Origin: a virus
Virus record (IMG/VR): IMGVR_UViG_3300005043_000011
Coordinates: 1 to 20,838 of that record
Strand: one strand, 5' to 3'
DNA length: 20,838 nucleotides
Shown here: piece by piece, positions 5,953-11,639 of the stretch
Position numbering within the stretch: the stretch's first letter is position 1
Layout of the letters: every line of letters begins with the position of its first letter
The notes under the pieces: generated by a model
Seen by the model: the letters and a program-made list of their open reading frames with translations, nothing else
Told to the model about the DNA's origin: nothing
Database searches by the model: none
Translations under genes and position numbers: made by a program

Positions 5953-6518
5953 ACTGGAAAGATGTCGGGGACTTCTTAAAGGGCTCGCTTCCTACTTTGG
6001 GAATCGCTCTAGGCGGCCCCGCTGGGGGTGTTGCCGGAAAACTACTTTCCATGGCCTTGGGTACCGAAACACCAGAAGGCGCCATGGATATCTTAAAACA
6101 AGATCCTGAAGCCATAACCAGATACAAGTTGGCCGAGCTAGAAACAGATCGTGATGTTCTGATAGCCAGCTTTCAAGCTCAGCAGCAAATAATCAAGACC
6201 ATAAACGAAACCATACGCAGTGAGCATAACTCTCATGATCCATTTGTTAGGCGCTGGAGGCCATTCTATGGGTATGCTGTTGCCTCCTCATGGTTTATTC
6301 AAATGACGGGGTTCACCGTTATGTTTGTTTTTGTCGCCATAAGTGAGCCCAAAGAATTACCGGCGCTTGTTCAGCAATTTGCTGTGTTGTCCGGTTCTCT
6401 TCTTACCCTTTGGGGTGTTGCCCTGGCTGTTTTGGGGGTGAGTGTGCATAAGCGCAGCCTAGACAAAAAGCAAAACCTTGAATCTAAGGGTTTTTTCCAT
6501 AAACTAATGGGCAAATAG
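5949..6518 (+). CDS. Holin of the 3-TM GTA-type family
   Basis: This 189-aa protein begins MNWKDVGDFLKGSLPTLGIA with a glycine/alanine-rich segment (ALGGPAGGVAGKLL), a charged helix, then RRWRPFYGYAVASSWFIQ leading into two strong membrane helices (about 105-130 and 145-165) and a basic tail. That order, especially the RWRP motif, fits the GTA_holin_3TM family. It would permeabilise the inner membrane and release the adjacent endolysin. The start overlaps the endolysin stop as ATGA, preferred to an in-frame ATG at 5937 that would overlap more. No dual-start motif for an antiholin is obvious. Confident as a holin-type protein; actual pore activity is inferred from family and position. Confidence 0.77.
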   Translation: MNWKDVGDFLKGSLPTLGIALGGPAGGVAGKLLSMALGTETPEGAMDILKQDPEAITRYKLAELETDRDVLIASFQAQQQIIKTINETIRSEHNSHDPFVRRWRPFYGYAVASSWFIQMTGFTVMFVFVAISEPKELPALVQQFAVLSGSLLTLWGVALAVLGVSVHKRSLDKKQNLESKGFFHKLMGK

Positions 6519-6543
6519 CGCTTAAATGCTGGAGAATTGAGTT

Positions 6544-6723
6544 ATGAAAAAGGTTCTCATAAATACCCTAGATGATTTAGATATGATAGATGGATTCTAC
6601 AGGCTTGATCCACACACCATATACATCTTTGATAATCCTATTGTATTTAGCGAACGACCCAAAAAAGATAAGCGACCGTATTACAGAAAATTTGAACGTA
6701 ACAGAGGGCGTTTTGGGCGATAG
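6544..6723 (+). CDS. Small basic-tailed hypothetical protein (59 aa)
   Basis: ATG at 6544 has GGAG at 6531-6534 (nine bases). The 59-aa product begins MKKVLINTLDDLDMIDGFYR, has a hydrophobic/aspartate-rich first half and a strongly basic end (KKDKRPYYRKFERNRGRFGR). No homology comes to mind. It lies alone between the holin and a clear rho-independent terminator (6761-6784), so it is the last gene of that transcript. The arginine/lysine tail could bind nucleic acid or membrane. It is short, but the start signal and terminator placement support it. Confidence 0.5.
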   Translation: MKKVLINTLDDLDMIDGFYRLDPHTIYIFDNPIVFSERPKKDKRPYYRKFERNRGRFGR

Positions 6724-6760
6724 CTCAACGTGCAGTAATATCATAATTTTGCACTTCAAC

Positions 6761-6784
6761 AAGCCCCTTAATTGGGGCTTTCTA
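6761..6784 (+). terminator. Rho-independent terminator after the endolysin-holin block
   Basis: AAGCCCC (6761-6767) and GGGGCTT (6774-6780) form a perfect 7-bp stem with a TTAATT loop, followed by TTCT. The stem is near symmetric, so it may act on both strands. It separates the recombination/lysis transcript from the membrane-protein genes. Confidence 0.75.
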
Positions 6785-6818
6785 GGTGAAAACTCAACAA
6801 TAGCATCAAGGAATAGTT

Positions 6819-6968
6819 ATGCCTCAGTTAGTAAAATCAAATGGAACGCCAAAAAACGCAAAATCAGAGGATGAAAAAGAAAAAATAGCAAAAAAGAAAA
6901 AGCTAGCCAAGGCAGCGCGAAAGCGAATGCTCATTAGAGCGGCCAAAAAGAAAAAGTCAGGCAGCTAA
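6819..6968 (+). CDS. Very lysine-rich small protein (49 aa)
   Basis: ATG at 6819 has AAGGA at 6808-6812, six bases upstream. The product begins MPQLVKSNGTPKNAKSEDEK and then becomes a lysine/alanine helix (KKKKLAKAARKRMLIRAAKK) ending KKSGS. It would be highly positively charged and may bind nucleic acid or acidic membranes. No known domain applies. The stop TAA shares its last base with the ATG of the following membrane-protein gene (6968), so they are translationally coupled. A second, even shorter lysine-rich frame lies at 7937-8008. Confidence 0.5.
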   Translation: MPQLVKSNGTPKNAKSEDEKEKIAKKKKLAKAARKRMLIRAAKKKKSGS

Positions 6969-7426
6969 TGGCCCTCATGCTTTTTGTAATGATCGTTATA
7001 GGCTTCATTTTTCATTCAGATGAGGCCAATAAAAAAGCTATCGTCCTGTATGGGGTTGTATGCGCTCTAGTTTTTCCATTTCATGAATATCTGGAGCCGA
7101 CACCCTATATCTTCCTAATAAACATAGTGAGCGAGGTGGTGCTTTGTTACTTGATAGCGATGACGTGCCAAAAAGCCACGCTATTAATCGTTCTTCTTGT
7201 CCTAACTGAGTTTGCATTATCTTTGTGTAACGGTTTTCTGTATTTGTCTTATAATTACCTTGGCGATATTGTGTACAAAAAAACGTTAGCAATAACAGAT
7301 ATTGTTATCTTCTTTCAATGGGCTGTCTTATGGATTCGAGATGATAGAACTATTAACCTCTCCGGACACTATGTTAATATTATGCGGTATATGCAGCGTT
7401 GGGCGAATAGCTTTACTCATACTTAA
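6968..7426 (+). CDS. Multi-spanning membrane protein of unknown function (152 aa)
   Basis: Hydrophobic stretches near residues 2-15, 23-38, 47-67, 69-95 and 105-122 give about four or five membrane helices, with a polar end (RDDRTINLSGHYVNIMRYMQ). No enzyme or transporter signature is visible. It is coupled to the upstream lysine-rich gene and overlaps the next membrane gene by 86 bases in another frame. Its location in the lysis region suggests a holin-like, antiholin-like or superinfection-exclusion role; none is demonstrated. The upstream Shine-Dalgarno is weak, which fits translational coupling. Confidence 0.6.
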   Translation: MALMLFVMIVIGFIFHSDEANKKAIVLYGVVCALVFPFHEYLEPTPYIFLINIVSEVVLCYLIAMTCQKATLLIVLLVLTEFALSLCNGFLYLSYNYLGDIVYKKTLAITDIVIFFQWAVLWIRDDRTINLSGHYVNIMRYMQRWANSFTHT

Positions 7427-7508
7427 GCTATACATCAGGGGGTCAAAGGATGAAAACAAAACAAAACTTCCGAATAGCAACGGAATCGACCGAAGAACGA
7501 AAAGGTAG
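7341..7508 (+). CDS. Small single-TM membrane protein, overlapping the preceding gene (55 aa)
   Basis: The frame extends upstream to a TTG at 7302, but ATG at 7341 is the likely start. The product begins MIELLTSPDTMLILCGICSV, continues through one hydrophobic helix (about residues 9-30) and ends in a charged, lysine/asparagine-rich tail (SKDENKTKLPNSNGIDRRTK). Its first 86 bases lie inside the 3' part of the preceding membrane gene. Immediately downstream is another one-TM protein gene with a proper ribosome site. The size and topology are like small class III holins or antiholins, but no family could be named. The ribosome site is weak (GGA six bases upstream), so translation by coupling is likely. 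Confidence 0.45.
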   Translation: MIELLTSPDTMLILCGICSVGRIALLILKLYIRGSKDENKTKLPNSNGIDRRTKR

Positions 7509-7511
7509 ATA

Positions 7512-7727
7512 ATGGAAAATCAAGCCACAAACGCAGCTCTAAGTCTTGTTGATGGCAAAACAATAGCCGGTACAGGTGTTGCCGGTGGCAGTTACCTTGT
7601 AGACCTAATGCAGTGGGGGGAAATTGTAGGTAAGGTTCTCCCTGATGTTGTTGTATTTGCAACGCTTGTCTACATTTGCCTTGGGATCCGAAATAGAATT
7701 CAAGAGCATAAGAACGGAAAAAAATGA
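7512..7727 (+). CDS. Small holin-like membrane protein (71 aa)
   Basis: ATG at 7512 follows AAAAGG with six-base spacing. The N-terminal half is glycine-rich and mildly hydrophobic (GKTIAGTGVAGGSYLVDLMQ), followed by a membrane helix (about residues 42-60, VLPDVVVFATLVYICLGI) and a basic tail (RNRIQEHKNGKK). Small size, one clear membrane helix and charged tail fit a holin or antiholin, and the gene closes a run of membrane proteins begun by the holin at 5949. I cannot tell pore former from inhibitor. The region after it is non-coding and ends in a terminator. Confidence 0.55.
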   Translation: MENQATNAALSLVDGKTIAGTGVAGGSYLVDLMQWGEIVGKVLPDVVVFATLVYICLGIRNRIQEHKNGKK

Positions 7728-7823
7728 AATTCAATGCCGTTCGCCTAGTTGTATTAAAACAAATATCAATCTAAGGTTAATGAGTTCCTTACTCGTTGGA
7801 ATACACCCGACAATCATTTCCCT

Positions 7824-7834
7824 GGAGGTGATCC
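7824..7834 (+). promoter_or_regulatory. Orphan 11-nt extended Shine-Dalgarno sequence
   Basis: GGAGGTGATCC is exactly complementary to the conserved 3' end of 16S rRNA (GGATCACCTCC). The only nearby start, GTG inside the motif, gives six codons. No ATG, GTG or TTG with an open frame lies at normal spacing, and the terminator begins 12 bases later. It may be a relic, a chance match, or a ribosome-binding element in a short RNA. Confidence 0.4.
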
Positions 7835-7846
7835 CCGTCCGGCATT

Positions 7847-7869
7847 AACCGTCATTCGTGGCGGTTTTT
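7847..7869 (+). terminator. Rho-independent terminator with UUCG tetraloop
   Basis: AACCGTCA (7847-7854) and TGGCGGTT (7859-7866) pair over 8 bp (one G-T pair) around a TTCG loop, and the T-run 7865-7869 follows directly. UUCG loops are unusually stable and common in bacterial terminators. It closes the membrane-protein transcript. Confidence 0.85.
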
Positions 7870-7936
7870 GTCGCTTTAAGGGTCAAATGATATCCTCATA
7901 GCTCCAGTAACATTTGAAAAACACAGGAAAATTATC

Positions 7937-8008
7937 ATGCCAGCACATACCCCCGGTGAAAAGAAAAAGAAAATCGTTAAGAAGCCACCCGTCAAGAAGC
8001 CTCGTTAA
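7937..8008 (+). CDS. Tiny lysine-rich peptide (23 aa)
   Basis: ATG at 7937 has AGGA eight bases upstream. It encodes MPAHTPGEKKKKIVKKPPVK followed by KPR and a stop. Very short Lys/Pro-rich frames of this type are often seen among small genes of tailed phages, but no function is known to me. Eight bases follow before the ATG of the next gene, which lacks its own good ribosome site, so this frame may mainly serve to deliver ribosomes. The overlapping longer frame from a TTG at 7914 has no ribosome site at its start and is not preferred. Confidence 0.4.
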   Translation: MPAHTPGEKKKKIVKKPPVKKPR

Positions 8009-8015
8009 GCCCCTT

Positions 8016-8285
8016 ATGGATGACGTAATCAACAAAACCATTGATCAGGCAATACATGCTCTAGTCAATGACTCGCCAGAAAAAAGCGCTGAGGCACTGC
8101 AAGAGTTGGCGCATATATTCGCTAATGCAGGGCTATCGCTTAAAAGCTTCCAAGACATTCGTAAATTCATCATCAACCAAGCCTCTGAACAGACCAGCGC
8201 CTACTTTATCGAAGAGAAGGTAAAGGCTGAAGAGCAAATACTAAGGAATAAACGCAATGACAGTAGAAAAATCATCCTCCACTAA
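8016..8285 (+). CDS. Hypothetical helical protein (89 aa)
   Basis: The frame is open from 7914 but ATG at 8016 is the sensible start: the upstream part is basic and low-complexity and overlaps the tiny lysine-rich frame. From 8016 the product begins MDDVINKTIDQAIHALVNDS and is almost entirely helical and charged (EALQELAHIFANAGLSLKSF, then EEKVKAEEQILRNK). No Shine-Dalgarno lies at normal spacing, so coupling to the upstream stop is likely. It overlaps the next gene by 29 bases. No domain is recognised; its place upstream of the terminase genes hints at packaging or head accessory functions, nothing more. Confidence 0.5.
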   Translation: MDDVINKTIDQAIHALVNDSPEKSAEALQELAHIFANAGLSLKSFQDIRKFIINQASEQTSAYFIEEKVKAEEQILRNKRNDSRKIILH

Positions 8286-8550
8286 GAAGACTACAAAGAA
8301 AAATACAGATTCGGTGCCGTCAAATGAGGTTAAAACCGAAGTGATCGAAACGCCAGACCTGAAGTCTAAAGAGCAGATCAAGATAGAAAATCTTGAATGT
8401 GAGGTAGCTGAGCTTACTGCGGGAATGGTCGTGTTAATGAATGCAGTATCAAAGTTCGCGGTACTGACTGGTAACGGTAACCACCTTAAAGAATTCGGCC
8501 TTGAGCGTTGGGAGCCCAGCAAAAAGGACATGAACAAGCACACCGGTTAA
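8257..8550 (+). CDS. Hypothetical coiled-coil protein (97 aa)
   Basis: The ATG lies inside the 3' end of the previous gene, with AAGGA about nine bases upstream. Residues 1-30 are Ser/Thr/Lys-rich and probably disordered. Residues about 38-70 form a heptad-like helix (SKEQIKIENLECEVAELTAG) suited to oligomer formation, and the end is GLERWEPSKKDMNKHTG. No enzyme motif is present. Small coiled-coil proteins are common upstream of terminase genes; a DNA-recognition accessory role is possible but unsupported. Confidence 0.55.
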   Translation: MTVEKSSSTKKTTKKNTDSVPSNEVKTEVIETPDLKSKEQIKIENLECEVAELTAGMVVLMNAVSKFAVLTGNGNHLKEFGLERWEPSKKDMNKHTG

Positions 8551-8589
8551 TCCCTACATAAATCAAACGCTACCCGAGAGGATACTAGC

Positions 8590-8634
8590 ATGATTAGATC
8601 AAAAAACAGCCACTTGATTGGTGAACGTAAGTGA
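8590..8634 (+). CDS. Possible 14-aa leader peptide coupled to the small terminase gene
   Basis: ATG at 8590 has a good GAGAGGA seven bases upstream and reads MIRSKNSHLIGERK to a TGA at 8632-8634. That stop overlaps the GTG start at 8631 (GTGA), while the GTG itself has only a weak ribosome site. The layout fits a translational leader that feeds ribosomes to the next gene. It could also be a chance frame. Confidence 0.35.
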   Translation: MIRSKNSHLIGERK

Positions 8635-8978
8635 CTGATAATAGAGGGAAAAATACTCCCGCCAGACGTGTAGCAGCAGTAAAAGCTGAAAAGTACGACT
8701 CTATGCGCGCCAAGATGTCATTTCATAAAGCAATCAAAGCCATTAGTGAAGCTGAACAAGTACTCATTGATGCCATGAACAGAACAGAAACCCAAGACGA
8801 GAAAGGATTGTCCAATGCAAAGATTGGAGCTATCCGAACACTCATCGATTCTAAGTGGCGACGAATCGACAAACTCCTTCCAAACCTAAAAGCCGTTGAG
8901 CTATCTGGCGGCATCAGCGTTCGTAACGTTGTTAGGATTATCAACTTGGACGGTGAGCAGGGAGATGATGATGAATAA
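8631..8978 (+). CDS. Probable terminase small subunit
   Basis: The 115-aa product has a basic N-terminus (MTDNRGKNTPARRVAAVKAE), a helical core (MSFHKAIKAISEAEQVLIDA) and the segment LSNAKIGAIRTLIDSKWRRI followed by DKLLPNLKAVEL. The latter resembles the C-terminal oligomerisation region of phage small terminases in which a helix is followed by LP.L.AVEL. The end is acidic (DGEQGDDDE). The small subunit recognises the packaging site and hands DNA to TerL, encoded 530 bases downstream. The start is GTG, coupled to a 14-aa leader. Recognition is by pattern and position rather than an unambiguous HTH, so a different small DNA-binding protein remains possible. Confidence 0.6.
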   Translation: MTDNRGKNTPARRVAAVKAEKYDSMRAKMSFHKAIKAISEAEQVLIDAMNRTETQDEKGLSNAKIGAIRTLIDSKWRRIDKLLPNLKAVELSGGISVRNVVRIINLDGEQGDDDE

Positions 8979-9225
8979 AATAGAATTCGCCGCGCTTTAC
9001 GTTGCCACAATGGGGGCAGAGTTGAACAGTCAGCCGAAGAAAAAATGCGTCATATTTGTTGAGAGCCTGGACATCCCATTAAATAATCGTCAAAAGGTAA
9101 CTTTGGCATCCATGGTTAGGCAGCGATGCGGAAGAGGTAGTCGAGATTTCGCTTGGCTTAAAAGGCTTTATGAGGCGGTTCTAACCTCTAGCATTACAAA
9201 AGAAGCCCTAAAACCCGTTAATTGA
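8971..9225 (+). CDS. Hypothetical basic protein (84 aa)
   Basis: Three successive ATGs lie at 8965, 8968 and 8971; the last has GGGAG six bases upstream and is chosen. The product begins MNKIEFAALYVATMGAELNS and includes a mixed basic helix region (NNRQKVTLASMVRQRCGRGS) and AWLKRLYEAVL. It overlaps the terminase small-subunit gene by eight bases. I do not recognise it. Its basic content and position between terminase genes would suit a DNA- or packaging-related accessory, but this is only context. Confidence 0.55.
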   Translation: MNKIEFAALYVATMGAELNSQPKKKCVIFVESLDIPLNNRQKVTLASMVRQRCGRGSRDFAWLKRLYEAVLTSSITKEALKPVN

Positions 9226-9250
9226 ACATGGCATAAAAGGATTCCGATTG

Positions 9251-9505
9251 ATGGAAACTGTATACAAATACGAGTTGAAATTAACTGATAGACAGATTAT
9301 TTTCTTGCCTGCCGACTCTCAAATATTAGATGTACAAGAGCAAAACGGCGCCCTGTGTGCCTGGGTGAGACTTGAAACCAACAATCCTTATCGAAACAGG
9401 GAAATACTTATAGCCGGTACGGGGAACACAATTCCGAGCCACACAGGAAGACACATATCAACAGTGCAGATGGATTCGTTGGTCTACCATGTATTTGAGG
9501 TCTAA
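9251..9505 (+). CDS. Conserved phage protein of the DUF7352 type (84 aa)
   Basis: The sequence pattern KYELKLTDRQIIFLPADSQI, LDVQEQNGALCAWVRLETN, ILIAGTGNTI and a terminal SLVYHVFEV is that of a small beta-rich protein found in many tailed phages (DUF7352-like: LP.gA.IL.VQ.Q, GTG, VFHVFE). No activity is established. ATG at 9251 is chosen; an adjacent TTG at 9248 would add one residue and has equally good spacing to AAGGA (9237-9241). It lies immediately before TerL, with a five-base gap. Confidence 0.65.
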   Translation: METVYKYELKLTDRQIIFLPADSQILDVQEQNGALCAWVRLETNNPYRNREILIAGTGNTIPSHTGRHISTVQMDSLVYHVFEV

Positions 9506-9510
9506 AAATA

Positions 9511-10977
9511 ATGCCTATAACTGAGTACCGCACCAAGTCACAAGGAAAGGTGCTCAGGGCATACATGGAGGGATGGCATAGGGTAGAGGCAATTTGCGGC
9601 CCCTTGGGATCGGGGAAAACTGTGCAGAGCTGTCAGAAGCTATTCCAGGCCATGCTTAACCAGAAGCCTAACGCCGAAGGCATCCGTCCAACTCGTTTCG
9701 TTGCTGTTCGTAACACCTACCCTGATCTAACATCAACCACCATTAAGGATTGGAAAGAGCTTTATCTTGATTTGGGGCGTTATGTTGGTGGTGGTCTCGA
9801 ACCACCAACGCATCACCTTGATTTCGATTTAGAAGATGGGACCACCGTTAATAGCGAGCTGATATTCCTGGCGCTAGATAGACCTGATGCAGTCAAAAAG
9901 CTTAGGGGTTATCAGGTGACCGGCTTCTGGCTCAATGAAATGAAGGAGCTATCGAAAGCCGTTGTTGATATGGCTGATTTGCGTCACGGCCGTTATCCGT
10001 CAATGGCAGCAGGCAGAGTAAAGCCCACATGGCATGGCATGATAGGAGACACCAACGCCCCTGATGATGACAGTTGGTATTATGATTTGGCAGAAGTCAC
10101 AAAGCCCAAAAATTGGGTATTCCACAAGCAGCCAGGTGGAGTGCTGCCAGCTGGGGATGGTGAAACGTTTATACTGAATCCAGAAGCTGAAAACCTTGGT
10201 AACCTTCCTGATGGTTACTACTCGCAGGGCATGGAGGGCAAAAAGTACGACTGGATCAATGTTAATCTGGCTAACGAGTATGGATTTGTGGCCGATGGCA
10301 AGCCTGTTTACGAGGAATACGTCGATTCTGTCCATTGCCTGAAAGAAGATTACATCCCCAATCCAGCATACCCAATCATTCTGGGGGTGGATTTCGGTAG
10401 AACGCCAGCATGTGCCTTCCTTCAGTTCATACCTGGCATTGGTCGCTATGTCGGCTTTGATGAATTTGTCACTGAAAACATGAGTGCAGCCCTGTTTGCT
10501 CCTGAGCTTAAGAAATACATCACTCGCAACTATCCCAATTTCCAAATATCAAGAAGCGGTGGTGATCCATCGGGTGACAGTGGCGGTCAGGCTACTGAAG
10601 ATACGCCTTTCTCAATCTTACGTGCTCACGGTCTTCTGATGATATTTCCCACGGTAACCAATGACCCGCTAATCCGCAGAGCATCGATCATTAACCCAAT
10701 GACCAGGCTTTGCATGGATGGCAAGCCAGCATTCATGATCAGCCCCAAGGCTAAGCAATGGCGCAAAGGTTTAGCGGGTGGATTCTGCTACAAGAGGATC
10801 CAAGTTGTCGGCGATGATAAGTTTCATGATCAGCCAGACAAGAACAAATATTCGCATATTTGTGAGGCAGGAGAATATGGCCTGCAGCAAGCCGGTGAAG
10901 GTGTCAAAGTGATAGCGCCAAGCAACGATACTTGGACGGCACCGGTAACGGCTGGCAGCTGGTCACCTTATGATTGA
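9511..10977 (+). CDS. Terminase large subunit (packaging ATPase/nuclease)
   Basis: This 488-aa protein is the DNA-packaging motor. Residues 30-37 (GPLGSGKT) are the Walker A motif; GFWLNEMKEL near 138-147 is the Walker B-like/ catalytic-acid segment; FVAVRNTYPDLTSTTIKDW (about 65-85) is a typical terminase block. The RNase H-like nuclease domain begins about residue 288 with ILGVDFGRTP, whose D294 is the first metal-binding acid, followed by GGDPSGDSGGQ. The enzyme cuts concatemers and drives DNA into the prohead through the portal encoded downstream. Length is normal and all main motifs are intact. Its stop lies within the next gene, overlapping by eight bases. Confidence 0.93.
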   Translation: MPITEYRTKSQGKVLRAYMEGWHRVEAICGPLGSGKTVQSCQKLFQAMLNQKPNAEGIRPTRFVAVRNTYPDLTSTTIKDWKELYLDLGRYVGGGLEPPTHHLDFDLEDGTTVNSELIFLALDRPDAVKKLRGYQVTGFWLNEMKELSKAVVDMADLRHGRYPSMAAGRVKPTWHGMIGDTNAPDDDSWYYDLAEVTKPKNWVFHKQPGGVLPAGDGETFILNPEAENLGNLPDGYYSQGMEGKKYDWINVNLANEYGFVADGKPVYEEYVDSVHCLKEDYIPNPAYPIILGVDFGRTPACAFLQFIPGIGRYVGFDEFVTENMSAALFAPELKKYITRNYPNFQISRSGGDPSGDSGGQATEDTPFSILRAHGLLMIFPTVTNDPLIRRASIINPMTRLCMDGKPAFMISPKAKQWRKGLAGGFCYKRIQVVGDDKFHDQPDKNKYSHICEAGEYGLQQAGEGVKVIAPSNDTWTAPVTAGSWSPYD

Positions 10978-11365
10978 GTCAGAATCCAACACCAGAGTTT
11001 GGCATGTCGTATTTTGCAGGGCATCAATTAAACATTGGCTGCTAGATAGGCTAAAATATGGTCATGTGTATGCAATGCGCCTCAGTCCTGGTGGACAGTA
11101 TTGGACAGTAATTGACCCAACAACAAGTTGCATTGACGCCACAATGGTTCCTGTAGAGCTATATCCAAAGCCGATGGATTACAAAGAAACGGCGATTAAA
11201 TCGGTTCGTGTTATAGTTAAACCACAGGAGATGCGCCAATTTTCCATTGGATTTGATGTTTTTAGTTGTGTTTCAGTGGTTAAGCACTTGTTGGGGATAT
11301 CAAGTAGGCGCATATTTACACCAAATCAATTGTTCGAATATCTGGAGCAAAATAATCATGGCTGA
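10970..11365 (+). CDS. Phage protein with possible permuted papain-like (LRAT/YiiX-type) fold
   Basis: The 131-aa product has a strand-rich N-terminus (RVWHVVFCRASIKHWLLDRL), a GHVYAM segment with H32, then a Trp/Asp turn (YWTVIDP, 44-50), and later FSCVSVVKHLLGI with C100 at the head of a helix, then a TP.QL tail. A histidine on an early strand followed by a cysteine at the N-terminus of a helix is the order found in permuted NlpC/P60-like enzymes. I recognise similar proteins between TerL and portal in other phages, without known function. If active it could cleave or acylate a protein, lipid or peptidoglycan substrate. The fold is inferred; a third catalytic residue is not identified. Confidence 0.5.
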   Translation: MIESESNTRVWHVVFCRASIKHWLLDRLKYGHVYAMRLSPGGQYWTVIDPTTSCIDATMVPVELYPKPMDYKETAIKSVRVIVKPQEMRQFSIGFDVFSCVSVVKHLLGISSRRIFTPNQLFEYLEQNNHG

Positions 11366-11639
11366 AACGTTTGTAAAATCACCGTTTGGAAAGGCAGAGA
11401 AATTCATCAGCAGAGCTACGGGTTTTGAAAGCATTCTCGGTGGGTTGGCTGAAGATACCGCAGCCTTTGCCAAGTCGGATAAGCGACGAATAGAGCGTCA
11501 AAAGAAGGTTTTTGAAGCAGAGCAGAAACAAGAGCAGGCTGAATCATTCAAGCCTAAATCGGCAAAGGCTGTTCAATCCAGAAAGGCGGCAACCGCAACA
11601 GCAAACCGATCAGAATCACTTCTTACAAGGAAAGCGTAA
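11358..11639 (+). CDS. Hypothetical hydrophilic coiled-coil protein (93 aa)
   Basis: ATG at 11358 with GGAG at 11343-11346 (spacing 11) is preferred; the frame is open further upstream but overlaps the preceding gene entirely. The product begins MAETFVKSPFGKAEKFISRA, then a charged helix (KSDKRRIERQKKVFEAEQKQ), and an Ala/Lys/Ser-rich tail ending SLLTRKA. It has no recognisable domain. The TAA overlaps the next ATG (TAATG). Small charged proteins between TerL and portal are a recurring feature of podoviruses of this type; a minor head or assembly role is plausible but unproven. Confidence 0.55.
   Translation: MAETFVKSPFGKAEKFISRATGFESILGGLAEDTAAFAKSDKRRIERQKKVFEAEQKQEQAESFKPKSAKAVQSRKAATATANRSESLLTRKA

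Larger units (their letters stand above)
7728..7936 (+). other. Non-coding stretch between the membrane genes and the terminase side
   Basis: This 209-base gap contains no convincing gene. It holds a small perfect hairpin (GAGT-TCCTT-ACTC), an 11-base perfect match to the anti-Shine-Dalgarno region of 16S rRNA (7824-7834) without a usable start codon, and a strong UUCG-loop terminator (7847-7869). Downstream, TGATATCCT (7888-7896) looks like a weak extended -10 element that could restart transcription for the terminase-side genes. Confidence 0.5.

Noticed and set aside
6590-6874. 94-aa + frame spanning the terminator at 6761-6784
   Set aside because: It runs through a perfect terminator stem and overlaps two better-signalled small genes in other frames.
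7728-7846. tRNA or riboswitch in the 7728-7936 gap
   Set aside because: I found no T-loop motif (GGTTCGA-like), no cloverleaf arms and no known riboswitch core; only short hairpins.
7868-7896. Promoter before the terminase-side genes (TTGTCG ... TGATATCCT)
   Set aside because: The -35 matches poorly and only the extended -10 is fair; too weak to list as a feature, though something must transcribe beyond the terminator at 7847.
7760-7900. Open + frame reading NEFLTRWNTPDNHFPGGDPR in the gap after the holin-like gene
   Set aside because: No ATG, GTG or TTG in frame upstream within the open stretch, and it runs through the terminator stem; better explained as chance. It could be a remnant of a gene, but that is not supported.
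10000-10545. 181-aa minus-strand frame inside the terminase gene
   Set aside because: It lies antisense to the well-supported TerL nuclease/ATPase region, has no protein motifs or ribosome site I could support.
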